Source: Streptomyces hokutonensis (GTDB taxonomy: Bacteria > Actinomycetota > Actinomycetes > Streptomycetales > Streptomycetaceae). From it: 64,000 nt of DNA. Both the position numbers and the translations under genes were made by a program. This document shows positions 51,201 through 59,584 of this stretch, piece by piece. The DNA lies in contig NZ_BARG01000030.1 of NCBI RefSeq assembly GCF_000376565.1, positions 62,001 to 126,000 on the forward strand, read 5' to 3'. Every line of letters starts with the position of its first letter. Within the stretch, counting starts at the first letter, position 1. The notes under the pieces are model-generated. The model made no database searches, was not told the DNA's origin, and worked only from the letters and a program-made list of their open reading frames with translations.

Positions 51201-52898
51201 CCCGGCCTGGAACACAAGCTCGATGCCCAGCTGACCGAACAGGAAACACGCCTGGAGGAGGTGACCGGTGAACTCGCCGCGGCCTGGGGCCGGTTGCACT
51301 GCCGCCAGAACATGACACAGGAACAGAAGTCGGCCCTTCAGGCATACCGCACCCACATGGCGTCCGTCGGACGCGGCAAGGGACGAAGTGCCGGGCACTT
51401 CCGGGCCGCCGCCCGCGAACGGATGACCGTGGCGCAGGGCGCGGTGCCCGCCTGGGTCATGCCGATCGCTCAGGTCGCCGAGATGATCCAGGCCCAGCGC
51501 CACTCGTTCGACGTCGTGATCGTCGACGAGGCGAGCCAGGCCGGCATGGACGCCCTGTTCCTGCTGTGGCTGGCTCCGCGGGTGATTGTCGTCGGCGACG
51601 ACAAACAGTGCGCCCCTCCGCTCTCTGGCAAGGGCCGCCACCAGGCGATCCGCGACAAACTCGCGGCCCACCTGCCCGACATGCCCACCGGCCTGCGCGA
51701 GCTGTACATGCCCCACACCAACCTCTACGGCCTGCTGACCACCTTCTTCCCCGAGGTGATCCGGCTCGACGAGCACTTCCGCTGCGTCCCGGAGATCATC
51801 AACTGGTCGTCCAGCACCTTCTACGACAACAAGCTGCTGCCCCTGCGCCAGTACGGCGGCGAACGCCTCGAACCCCTGCGCACCACCTTCGTCGAGGACG
51901 CCGCGACCGTCGGCAGGGAAGGCCGCATCCACAACCCCAAGGAAGCCGAAGCCATCGTCGAGACCCTGGAACGGATGACGGCCGATGCGGTCTACCAGGA
52001 CAAGACCATTGGCGTGATCGTGTTGCAGGGCTTCGGGCAGACCAAATTCCTGCAGAACCTGATCGAGAAGCGGATCTCGCCGACCGCCCGCGAGCACCAC
52101 CGCATCCGGGTCGGCAACGCCGCATCGTTCCAGGGCGACGAACGGCACGTCATCCTGCTGTCGATGGTCGTCACCGATCCACCGCGTATCGCCGGCGGTT
52201 CCCGCCCCGAACAGCAGGCCTACAACGTCGCCGCCAGCCGGGCCCAGGACCAGATGTGGCTCTTCCACTCCGTGCCGCACGACCGCCTCAGGACGAACGA
52301 CCTGCGGCTCAACCTCCTCACCTACATGGACAACCCGCCCGCGGCACTGGCCTTGGCCCATGACATCGGCCCGGTCCGCCCCGACGTGCCCACCCAGCCG
52401 TTCCAGTCCCTGTTCGAGCAGCAGGTCTATCTGCAGATCAAGGAACGCGGCTACCACGTCCTGCCCCAGTACCCCGCCGGTACGAAGAGCATCGACCTGG
52501 TCGTCGTCGGCGCCCGAGGACGACTCGCCGTGGAGTGCGACGGGGAGTACTTCCACCACACCACACGCGAGCAGATCGACCGCGACCACCAGCGTGACCG
52601 CGAACTGCGCCGGGTGGGCTGGCGCTTCTGGCGCGTACGGGAGAGCGAGTTCCGCTTCGACCCGGAAGAGGCACTGAACGGCCTGTGGGACGAACTCGAC
52701 CGCCTGGACATCCGCCCGGCCGACTACTCCTCCACCCCGGCCGCACCCACGACCAGCGCTCCGTGGACGCCACTCGCCCTTCCGGACGCAACCGACGACA
52801 CCGAGGCCGACGAAGCGGACACCTCCAGCGAGCAGGACGCGACAGGCATGGACGACAACCACACGGACGGCGACGACGGCCTGGAGGTCTCCGCATGA
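48279..52898 (+). CDS. SF1-type DNA/RNA helicase with C-terminal DUF559-like nuclease domain
   Basis: A 1539-residue protein. The N-terminal about 380 residues are unassigned. A superfamily 1 helicase core follows: Walker A GPPGTGKT (396-403), a long helical insert (about 460-1040), Walker B VIVDEAS (D1083/E1084), GDDKQCAPP, DEHFRCVPEII, ASFQGDERHVILLS and YNVAASRAQDQ. The C-terminal part has a PD-(D/E)xK nuclease of the DUF559/Vsr-like type: D1406 in SIDLVVV, E1419 and D1421 in AVECDGEYFHH. An acidic tail ends the protein. GTG 48279 is chosen because GGAGGAG precedes it by four bases; the frame extends to 47979 without support. The stop overlaps the start of a HEPN-like gene. Helicase-nuclease plus HEPN pairing suggests phage defence. 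Confidence 0.85.
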   Translation: MNAERRHAAHPDVVAQTTGLVNFLRDMVHSSHQRQRDDRSRERERLWLADLPEQVSRPTPRDDGMILRLDHVSQSTPPELPEVLDGWVDPLLCMDADGIDPPLAEHGPGRSHLPALSGATAEDDGATVSRDEAGEVQRAYGPWLDRWRKWAERERRERPLRALYDKVYAWHQRLALEDDRTELVLAVGLLTWSQPDADTVHRHLLTQRLETSVDRRTARVTVRLSAEGALRLEDQDFLDTGDGWVRERGAALAEEIAARSTHPLHPDALELLSQWQERATEQRIAFSARWQPPQAPEPAARLTYAPALVLRPRNLNALLRVYSQIADAIVAEGHAPLGLAQMVMNPDPAERAAWDGRGMDRAPLFGDDPLFPGKTNEQQRSVLRRLEKETGVVVQGPPGTGKTHTIANLLSALLAQGQRVLVTSARDQPLTVLRDKLPPAVRDLCVLLLSSTRQDGTSELDRTVTALTEQVAGADTETLHGEIERLSRLRLDTRGRINTLTEQVLSLREEEYRHRAVAPGYDGTLAQIVQRVQDQAEANGWIGALPEGATTAPPLTAEQAQELMLLLRDGAGEPRSGGALPALEQVPSAHEVANTFAASRLTDEGLTPQTVKLRNELATLAPEITDEVTLLLESAATSLHHLGLTADTTRWGNDSWITRALTQRLARTDLALWDRVAATTTEISAARRSMEASGLRPIRLPQDLDADQAGRMVTTGQALRDHLEAKGGRPVRERMQPLASRAQKNAHEILTLCTIDGRAPRTVEDLDHVLARLRAHIALDAVAVRWQQAGAPLPNADIEVQLAELDGRTAQLQHIAAFARARENVDALLVRQGVRLLLTTRETWQDLVLAMTALSGRRAADDALAQLARWDADLSATPAGEHPSEEARALVTALRDQDLDAYAKAVEALELAHRQDANRRQCAQLLNTLRAAHPLLAGRLLDEAHDPAWDHRLAALERAWAWGKAAQFITVRRTPGLEHKLDAQLTEQETRLEEVTGELAAAWGRLHCRQNMTQEQKSALQAYRTHMASVGRGKGRSAGHFRAAARERMTVAQGAVPAWVMPIAQVAEMIQAQRHSFDVVIVDEASQAGMDALFLLWLAPRVIVVGDDKQCAPPLSGKGRHQAIRDKLAAHLPDMPTGLRELYMPHTNLYGLLTTFFPEVIRLDEHFRCVPEIINWSSSTFYDNKLLPLRQYGGERLEPLRTTFVEDAATVGREGRIHNPKEAEAIVETLERMTADAVYQDKTIGVIVLQGFGQTKFLQNLIEKRISPTAREHHRIRVGNAASFQGDERHVILLSMVVTDPPRIAGGSRPEQQAYNVAASRAQDQMWLFHSVPHDRLRTNDLRLNLLTYMDNPPAALALAHDIGPVRPDVPTQPFQSLFEQQVYLQIKERGYHVLPQYPAGTKSIDLVVVGARGRLAVECDGEYFHHTTREQIDRDHQRDRELRRVGWRFWRVRESEFRFDPEEALNGLWDELDRLDIRPADYSSTPAAPTTSAPWTPLALPDATDDTEADEADTSSEQDATGMDDNHTDGDDGLEVSA

Positions 52899-53734
52899 CA
52901 CAGACCCAGGGGGCCATGTCGGCCCCGCTCGACACCAACACCCTCAAGGAACTCGCCCGCGTCATCTGCGGCGACGACCACCTCTTCTACCGCAGAGCCT
53001 TCGAGATCGCCCACTTCCTGCAGAACGCCGGCTGGCGCGACGTACCGGATATCGACGGGGAATCCCGCGCCGAGTGGACGCTCGACCGCCTCCTGGAACG
53101 CCGCACACAGCCCAGCGAACTGGAGAAGGTTCTGCTCCGCCTGGCCGACGCCCGCGAGTACTACGACGAACCCGACCAGCTCCCCAAGGTCCTCGCGGCC
53201 GTCAACACCTTCCTCGTCCACGAAGGTCTCCGTCTCGAGAACCCCGGCGGCCGACCACGCCTCGTGCCCTGCGACCCCGCACTCGCCCACCCCGGCCAGC
53301 ACGCCCCGGTCGAACTCAAGGCCACCATGGCCGACATCATCGCCGACGAGCGCATGGCCACACTGCTCCAACGCCGCCTGGACGAGGCACGCACCTGCTT
53401 CGCCAACGGCGCCCACGTCGCCGCCGTCATCATGCTCGGCAGCCTCCTCGAAGGCGTCCTGCTCACCGCGGTCCAGGAACGCGACGCCACCCTGCTCGGC
53501 AGGAAAGGCCCCAACAACATCAACCTCGGAGAACTGATCGACATCTGCTACAAGGCACGCTGGATCGACGCGGACGTGACGAACTTCAGCCACGCCCTGC
53601 GGGACTACCGCAACTTCGTCCACCCCCACCGCGAATTCCGCGAAGCCCACACACCCGACCGCGACACCCTCAATGTCTCCTGGTACGTCGTGAACGGCGC
53701 CCTCAACGACCTCGCCGCCACCCGGCCCAGTTGA
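52895..53734 (+). CDS. HEPN-like protein coupled to the helicase-nuclease
   Basis: A 279-residue protein. The N-terminal part (NTLKELARVICGDDHLFYRR to about residue 110) is an unassigned helical domain; the C-terminal part (about 155-275) looks like a HEPN fold: helices AAVIMLGSLLEGVLLTAV and LGELIDICYKARW, then LRDYRNFVHPHRE, which offers the R-x(4-6)-H type ribonuclease motif (R236 to H243, or R239 to H245). Such proteins are common RNases or nucleotide-transferring toxins in defence systems. ATG 52895 overlaps the helicase stop, with GGAGG upstream, so the two are made together. A hairpin follows. The domain calls are from sequence pattern only. Confidence 0.75.
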   Translation: MTQTQGAMSAPLDTNTLKELARVICGDDHLFYRRAFEIAHFLQNAGWRDVPDIDGESRAEWTLDRLLERRTQPSELEKVLLRLADAREYYDEPDQLPKVLAAVNTFLVHEGLRLENPGGRPRLVPCDPALAHPGQHAPVELKATMADIIADERMATLLQRRLDEARTCFANGAHVAAVIMLGSLLEGVLLTAVQERDATLLGRKGPNNINLGELIDICYKARWIDADVTNFSHALRDYRNFVHPHREFREAHTPDRDTLNVSWYVVNGALNDLAATRPS

Positions 53735-53741
53735 TGCGCCA

Positions 53742-53769
53742 TGCAGGGGCGGCGATCGCCGCCCCTGCA
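53742..53769. terminator. Terminator hairpin after the helicase/HEPN pair
   Basis: A perfect 28-base palindrome, TGCAGGGGCGGCGA and its complement, lies eight bases after the HEPN stop between convergent genes. Confidence 0.8.
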
Positions 53770-53842
53770 ACGGTCACCCACGCAGCACAGAGAGGTACCC
53801 GATGGCTGTGTCTGAGTTTGGCTGAGCAGACTCGCCGGCTCT

Positions 53843-54883
53843 CTACACGGCGGGAGCCTCTGTGAAGACGTCATCGATGCGGAGCCGCGGGGTGTGGGGC
53901 CTGTTCTGCTTCTTCGCACGTCCGGTCCTGACCAGGATCTGGGGGTAGCCGTCCACCTCCAGACGCTTTGCCAGCCTCGCCCGCGAGTCGTCGTCGCACG
54001 TCGCGGCTGCGAAGGTGTCGAGCGCGAGCCGCTCGGATGTCGTCCTCAGGAACAGCTCCTCGTGTGCCATGCCGGCCCGGATCCAGTCGTGCGGAGCGTC
54101 GCCCGGGGTGATGAGGACGACAATCATCGGCGCGTCGGTGAGCTGTTTGCGGTCCTTGATCGAGAACCAGGTTCCGATCTTCGCGTGGCGCACGACGAAC
54201 GGCGCGAGAGGCGAAATGGGCCCAGGAATCCCCTGCCCCGACGCCGGCATCCCCGTGCGCTTCGTCGTCGTGTTCGGGTGGACGTGCTGAGCGAGCTCGC
54301 CGCGGAAGGTCTTCGAGTTGATGAGCTTCTTTGAGCTGATCGAGGTGAGGTGCGCGAGGGCCCGCTTGTCGTCCGCCGAGGTGTAGGTGCGGACTTCGAC
54401 GCCCGCGACCTCGAAGTCCGTGAGCCGGGCCTTCAGCGGCTCGCTCAGTTCCTCTTTGTAGAAGTTGGATCGGTTGGAGATCCTGCGCGTGATGGCATCG
54501 ATCCAGTCGGTCGACGGCTCGGCGTCATCCCGGGCGTCGGTGAGCGTAACCCTCACGTATGACTCGGTGCCCTCCCCGACGATCTGCGCGTCCGCAGTAA
54601 GCCCATAGCATTCGGCCGCACGGACGAAGTTGCGGGCCGTTGTGCCCAGGGCCATGAAGGTGATGCGGTCGTTCGGGTCCGACACCCGCAGGACCCGCGA
54701 CCACTCGAGGTTGATGAGCAGTGACCCGGACTCGTGATCGATCTCGTATCTCCACGGCTGGGCGTTGTGGCCCGACGGCGCGAGAATCGCGAAACGCAGC
54801 AGAAATCTGATCTGCGCGGCCCGGTCGCTCGTCGGGAACCCGGTCCGCTGCGGGGCCCACTCGGGGAAGGTCATCTTTGTCAT
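53843..54883 (-). CDS. Nitroreductase-family FMN oxidoreductase (Acg-like)
   Basis: A 346-residue protein of the nitroreductase fold: FAILAPSGHNAQPWRYEID near the N terminus is the FMN-binding segment of Acg-type members, and GMAHEELFLRTTSERLALDTF is the later conserved helix. Acg-like proteins in actinobacteria bind FMN and may act as flavin stores or reductases. AGGAGAAG precedes ATG 54883. It follows the FAD oxidoreductase by 125 bases on the same strand, so it may be the last gene of the leftward run or have its own promoter. Confidence 0.8.
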   Translation of the reverse strand: MTKMTFPEWAPQRTGFPTSDRAAQIRFLLRFAILAPSGHNAQPWRYEIDHESGSLLINLEWSRVLRVSDPNDRITFMALGTTARNFVRAAECYGLTADAQIVGEGTESYVRVTLTDARDDAEPSTDWIDAITRRISNRSNFYKEELSEPLKARLTDFEVAGVEVRTYTSADDKRALAHLTSISSKKLINSKTFRGELAQHVHPNTTTKRTGMPASGQGIPGPISPLAPFVVRHAKIGTWFSIKDRKQLTDAPMIVVLITPGDAPHDWIRAGMAHEELFLRTTSERLALDTFAAATCDDDSRARLAKRLEVDGYPQILVRTGRAKKQNRPHTPRLRIDDVFTEAPAV

Positions 54884-55008
54884 GTCTGTCTTCTCCTGCC
54901 GATGGGAAACAGCCGCTCCTGACGCATAGTCAATCTGTGAACGGCTTTCGACTCGGCACGTTTGATCACTCTTACCGACGTCGCGTTCTGTTTCAGGTCC
55001 AGACCGAT

Positions 55009-56430
55009 TTACAGATTCGAAGGGTTCTTCGGTGATCCGTACAGCGAATGCAGGCGTTCATCAAGGTTGGCTGCCGCACGTTCGCCATTCTCAACAGAGT
55101 TGGCGGTCCCGGAGAGCGCGAGGTACTCGCCGGCGAGCTGAATGGCATCGTCCGGAGCCAGAGTGCGGCGAATGTTTGCCACCGTGTCGTAGAACCCGCG
55201 GTATCTTGAGTTCGTCGCGAATCCCCACCGTACGATATGGGCGAACTCCAACTCCGCGGAAAGCCCAGGAATGACCGTCTCCATCTCCCGAATCATTTCG
55301 GGAAGCAACTCTTCGTCAGGGCGTTCAAGTACTTCCTTGCTGTGTTCGCTCACCCAGTGACCGGAGATCACGGCCTTGCCCGGCGGAACGGAATCGGGCA
55401 TCGAGTGGGAGTCGACCACGGTGATGGCCAGGCCCAGGCCGGCGGCGCGGGGCACGGGAATGAGGGTCGGCACATCCGCCGGCAGGCGGCGCAGGGCGAA
55501 GATTCCCTTGAGCACGCTCTTGTGGCGCACGGAGCCGATCAGTTCGCGCTGCCGGTCGGACAGGTCGCGGTAGACCGGCAGCAGGTCCTGTCCGTTCATG
55601 GCGAGAACGGCGCCGCGGGTGGTGAGCGTGTGCTCACCATCGCTGTCCCGCCATACGGTGCGAACGCCGCCGGAGACATGCCGGACGTCCCGGGCGACGG
55701 CTCCGGTGCGCACATCGACGAAGGATGCCAGCCGTTCGGGCAGGAAATTGATGCCGCTCGGATATTCCAGTGGCCCGCCGCCGAGCTTGCTCAGCGAGAG
55801 AAAGAGGTCAACGACTGACATGTCGGCCGTTTCCCCGAGGTAGAGGGCGCGGAGGAAAGGATCCAGCACGTAGTCGAGAATCTCTTGGTTGAGTCTGCGA
55901 AGCGCGTACGAGGCAACGGTCTCGTTGTCGAGTCTTGCTGCCGCCTGGTAGGTCTTGTCACCTGCCAATCGGCGGCGCCAGCGCAGCACGTCCACGGCGA
56001 GACGAGGCATCAACATTTTGCTGCGGAACGAGAGTAGATCGGTCCCGACAAGGTCGAGGACTCCACCCAGACCACCCCGGCGGACGAGAAAACGCATACG
56101 TCCGTCCCGCGGCATGCCCACGGTAACAGCGAGTGGCTTGAACGGTTTCCCGAGGCCGGAGTCCTCGGTCAACTGAAGGATGTTGGTGAAGGATGCCGGC
56201 AGAATCGTCGCCCCTCGGTTGAGCACGAATCCGTCGCGCTCGATGCTGGACATCCTTCCGCCGACCGACTCCGCCGCTTCGAGAACAGTCACACTCCAGC
56301 CCTGCTGATGAAGGCGAAAGGCTGCTGCAAGACCGGCGATTCCTCCCCCGACGACCACAACATCCGAGTCGTACACGAGAGGAGGCGCGTTGTCCGTCGC
56401 CTTACCAGGAGACTGCTCAGAGGTGTTCAT
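55009..56430 (-). CDS. FAD-dependent oxidoreductase (protoporphyrinogen oxidase/amine oxidase-like)
   Basis: A 473-residue flavoprotein with an N-terminal Rossmann FAD site (VVVVGGGIAGLAAAFRLHQQG), the following VLEAAESVGGRMSS, and the C-terminal FAD contact DDAIQLAGEYLALSGTANSVENGERAA. It matches the flavin amine oxidase/protoporphyrinogen oxidase fold; the substrate is open. ATG 56430 overlaps the stop of the Mo subunit (ATGA), so it is the fourth gene of the third Mo-hydroxylase operon and may act on the hydroxylated product or a related amine. This coupling is unusual for the family. Confidence 0.87.
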   Translation of the reverse strand: MNTSEQSPGKATDNAPPLVYDSDVVVVGGGIAGLAAAFRLHQQGWSVTVLEAAESVGGRMSSIERDGFVLNRGATILPASFTNILQLTEDSGLGKPFKPLAVTVGMPRDGRMRFLVRRGGLGGVLDLVGTDLLSFRSKMLMPRLAVDVLRWRRRLAGDKTYQAAARLDNETVASYALRRLNQEILDYVLDPFLRALYLGETADMSVVDLFLSLSKLGGGPLEYPSGINFLPERLASFVDVRTGAVARDVRHVSGGVRTVWRDSDGEHTLTTRGAVLAMNGQDLLPVYRDLSDRQRELIGSVRHKSVLKGIFALRRLPADVPTLIPVPRAAGLGLAITVVDSHSMPDSVPPGKAVISGHWVSEHSKEVLERPDEELLPEMIREMETVIPGLSAELEFAHIVRWGFATNSRYRGFYDTVANIRRTLAPDDAIQLAGEYLALSGTANSVENGERAAANLDERLHSLYGSPKNPSNL

Positions 56431-58595
56431 CGTGTCGCCTTTCCTCGTACGGTGTCGCTGAGCGCGGACAGCACTCGGTCGGGGCGGATGGGCAGGTGAC
56501 GGTGGCGTACACCGGTCGCGTGCCAGACGGCGTTGGCGATCGCCGCGGCCGGTCCCACGTTCCCGAGTTCGCCGATGCCCTTGAGCCCGACCGGGTCGTC
56601 AGGGTCTGGCGGTTCTTCCACCCACGTCGCTTCCACCTTGGGCACGTCGGCGTGTGCGGCGATGTGATAGCTGGCGAGGTCCGCTCCGACGATCCCACCC
56701 GTGACCTCGTCCAGGACCGCCTCTTCGTGCAGGGCCATGGAGATGCCCCAGATCATGCCGCCGGTGAGCTGGGAGCGGGCCGTCAGGGGGTTGACGATCG
56801 GGCCGGCGGCGAAGACGCCGAGCATGCGCCGCACCCGCACTTCGCCTGTGGTGGTGTCCACCGCGGCCTCGGCGAAGTGGGCTCCGTACGTGTGCCGTTC
56901 CTTCGGCGCGTTCTGCATGAGGCCGACGACGGCGGCGGTGGTGTCCGACCTGGCCGTGATTCCCTCGGGCGGGATGGTCATACCGGGGATGAGCATGTTC
57001 CGCAGCTCGTCGACCGCGATCTTGATCGCCCAGCCCCAGGACCGCGTCCCGGTCGAACCGAGCGCGATGACCGCCGGGGGAAGCGAGCTGTCCCCGATAT
57101 GGATCCGTACCCGGTCCGGTACGACGTCGAGGGCCTCGGCGGCGATCATCGTGAGCGTGGTCCGGGCGCCGGTGCCGATGTCGGACGCCCCGATGCGGAC
57201 GGTGAAGGTCCCGTCCGGTTCCGCGGTCACGGCTGCCGTGGACGGCACGGACATCACGAGGTGGGTGGCCGCCGCGGTGCCCGTGCCGATCAGCCAGCGC
57301 CCGTCGCGGCGTATGCCGGGACGGGGGTCGCGCTCGCTCCACCCGAACCGGCGCGCTCCCTCTTGGAAGCAGGCGACCACATTGCGGCTGCTGAACGGCA
57401 GCCCGGACACCGGGCCGCGTTCGGGCTCGTTGCGGATACGCAGCTCGATCGGGTCGATGCCGCTCTTCTCCGCGAGTTCGTCCATGGCGCACTCCAGGGC
57501 GAACGCCCCGGGTGTCTCGCCTGGTGAGCGCATGAACGAGGGGGTCGGCACGTCGAGCCGGACGATCTCGTTGGAGGTGTGGTGAGCGTCCGCGTCGTAC
57601 ATCACCCGGGCCACGGCGGTGGTGGGCTCGGCGAAGTCGTACGTGGTCGAGGTCATGGCGAGGCAGCGGTGGCTCAGTGCCCGCAGTCGCCCGTCGGCGT
57701 CGGCGCCGAGCCGGACCCGCTGGACGGTGGCGCTGCGGTAGCCCGTCAGCGCGAACACCTGGCGGCGGGTGAGGACCACGCGGACGGGGCGTTCCAGCTT
57801 GGTCGCGGCCATCACGGCGGCGACCTGGTGCACGCTGATTTGCCCCTTGCCGCCGAAGCCGCCGCCGACGTGCTCGGCGCGTACCCGCACGGTGGCCGGG
57901 TCGAGGGAGAACAGCTGCGCGAGGAGCTGTGCGATGTAGCCGCTGCCCTGGTTGGCGTCGACGACCTCAAGGGTGCCCTCGTGCCAGCGGGCCACGGCCG
58001 CGTGCGGCTCCATCGGGTTGTGGTGCTCCTGCGGAGTGGTGTACTGCGCGTCCACGACGAAGCTCGACGCCGCGAGTTCGGCCTCCAGGTCTCCCTTCAG
58101 CGTCACTCCCGGCCCGGTCACCTGGCTGTCCAGCGCGACGGCATCCGGGCGATCGCCGGAGAGCAGGATGTCGTGGGGCTCGGTCTCGTAGTGCACCACG
58201 AGGGCTTCGGCGGCTTCCCTGGCCTGTTCGGAGGTCTCGGCGACGACCAGTGCTGCCGGCCAGCCCGCGCAGGGAATCCGGTCGTCCTGGAACAGAGCGA
58301 CGAGGGAGTCCGGAGGGGTGCCCAGGAGCGGAATGACGAAGCCGGCGTCCACCGGCAGGGCGTTACCGTGATGCAGGACCTCCAGCACACCCGGCATTGC
58401 GAGAACGGGAGCGGTCTCCACCGAACGGATGCGGCCACGAGCGGCGGTGGACAGCACCAGCCAGCCGTGGGCCAGGTCGGGGAAGGGGACTTCGGCCGCG
58501 TAGCGGGCCGCTCCGGTGACCTTTTCCCGGCCTTCGACACGGGTCAGCCCGGTACCGACGGAGCGGGTGGCTTCCTTTCCTGCGGTGACGGTCAT
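56427..58595 (-). CDS. Molybdenum hydroxylase Mo-binding catalytic subunit (third set)
   Basis: A 722-residue catalytic subunit: VEGREKVTGAARYAAEVPFPD at the N terminus, cofactor loop GGGFGGK, catalytic Glu in GIGELGNVGPAAAIANAVWH. It is the close relative of the subunit at 20858 (same LPIRPDRVL ending). ATG 58595 overlaps the FAD subunit end and the stop overlaps the next gene. No xdhC is present in this operon, so maturation probably depends on the gene at 7191. Confidence 0.94.
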   Translation of the reverse strand: MTVTAGKEATRSVGTGLTRVEGREKVTGAARYAAEVPFPDLAHGWLVLSTAARGRIRSVETAPVLAMPGVLEVLHHGNALPVDAGFVIPLLGTPPDSLVALFQDDRIPCAGWPAALVVAETSEQAREAAEALVVHYETEPHDILLSGDRPDAVALDSQVTGPGVTLKGDLEAELAASSFVVDAQYTTPQEHHNPMEPHAAVARWHEGTLEVVDANQGSGYIAQLLAQLFSLDPATVRVRAEHVGGGFGGKGQISVHQVAAVMAATKLERPVRVVLTRRQVFALTGYRSATVQRVRLGADADGRLRALSHRCLAMTSTTYDFAEPTTAVARVMYDADAHHTSNEIVRLDVPTPSFMRSPGETPGAFALECAMDELAEKSGIDPIELRIRNEPERGPVSGLPFSSRNVVACFQEGARRFGWSERDPRPGIRRDGRWLIGTGTAAATHLVMSVPSTAAVTAEPDGTFTVRIGASDIGTGARTTLTMIAAEALDVVPDRVRIHIGDSSLPPAVIALGSTGTRSWGWAIKIAVDELRNMLIPGMTIPPEGITARSDTTAAVVGLMQNAPKERHTYGAHFAEAAVDTTTGEVRVRRMLGVFAAGPIVNPLTARSQLTGGMIWGISMALHEEAVLDEVTGGIVGADLASYHIAAHADVPKVEATWVEEPPDPDDPVGLKGIGELGNVGPAAAIANAVWHATGVRHRHLPIRPDRVLSALSDTVRGKATR

Positions 58596-59584
58596 CGGGT
58601 TCCCTCCTGGACCAGGGTGGTGAGCTCGGAGACCACGAGGTTGCGGATCAGCGTCACCTTGTACGCGTTGCCGGCCAGCGGCCTCGCCGCGGCGAGTTCG
58701 GCGTCGGCTGCCGCGGCGAAGGCCTCGGCGTCCGCCGGGCGGCCCACCAGCAGCCGCTCGGCCGCCCGGGCACGCCACGGCCGCGATGCCACTGCTCCGA
58801 AGGCCAGGCGCACGTCGTGGACGATGCCGTCCCGAACGTCGAGCGCGGCGGCGATCGAGCCGATCGCGAAGGCGTACGAGGCCCGCTCGCGCACCTTGCG
58901 GTAACGGGAGTTGGCGGCCACCCGGGCGGGCGGGAGCGTCACGCCGGTGATCAGTGCCCCTGGTGGCAGAGCCGTCTCCCGATGCGGGCTGTCGCCGACC
59001 GGGAGATAGAACTCGGTGAGCGGCAATTCGCCCGGCCCTTCGGCCGTCTCGTACTGGACGATCGCATCGAAAGCGGTCAACGCGACACCCATGTCCGAGG
59101 GATGCGTGGCGACACAATGGTCTGAAGCGCCCAGGATCGCGTGGTTGTGGTGTTCACCCGTGATGGCGGGACACCCGCTGCCCGGGGCACGCTTGTTGCA
59201 GGGCTTGGCCAGGTCCGCGAAGTAGGGGCACCGCGTGCGCTGGAGCAGGTTGCCACCGACCGTGGCCATGTTGCGCAGTTGCCCGGAGGCACCGGCCAGC
59301 ACCGCCTGTGCCAGTGCCGGGTAACGGCTACGGACCTCAGCATGAGCAGCCAGATCGCTGTTGGTCACAGTCGCACCGATCCGCAGCCCGCCTTCCCGGG
59401 ACGGTTCGATCCGGTCGAGGGGCAGCCGCCGGATGTCGACAAGCCGGGCGGGGCGTTCGACACCGCACTTCATGAGATCGACGAGGTTGGTGCCACCGCC
59501 CAGGAAGCGAGCTTCCGGGTCGGCGGCGAGCAGCGCGACAGCGCCCGGGACATCTCCCGCGCGCTGGTACTGGAATTCCTTCAC
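58592..59584 (-). CDS. Molybdenum hydroxylase FAD-binding subunit (third set)
   Basis: A 330-residue subunit with FAD sites FLGGGTNLVDLM and ATVGGNLLQRT, and the four cysteines C119, C129, C138 and C157 predicted to hold a 4Fe-4S cluster as in PaoB. It is the same length as the one at 19869 and mostly identical in conserved parts. It overlaps both neighbours by four bases in the order 2Fe-2S, FAD, Mo. Confidence 0.94.
   Translation of the reverse strand: MKEFQYQRAGDVPGAVALLAADPEARFLGGGTNLVDLMKCGVERPARLVDIRRLPLDRIEPSREGGLRIGATVTNSDLAAHAEVRSRYPALAQAVLAGASGQLRNMATVGGNLLQRTRCPYFADLAKPCNKRAPGSGCPAITGEHHNHAILGASDHCVATHPSDMGVALTAFDAIVQYETAEGPGELPLTEFYLPVGDSPHRETALPPGALITGVTLPPARVAANSRYRKVRERASYAFAIGSIAAALDVRDGIVHDVRLAFGAVASRPWRARAAERLLVGRPADAEAFAAAADAELAAARPLAGNAYKVTLIRNLVVSELTTLVQEGTR

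Noticed and set aside
50928..52901. 657-codon minus-strand frame opposite the helicase
   Set aside because: It mirrors the helicase codons; no domain, start signal or ribosome site supports it.
48279..53734. Assignment to a named helicase-based defence system such as Mokosh
   Set aside because: The nuclease is DUF559-like, not a phospholipase-D type, and the partner is HEPN-like; the similarity is only the helicase core.
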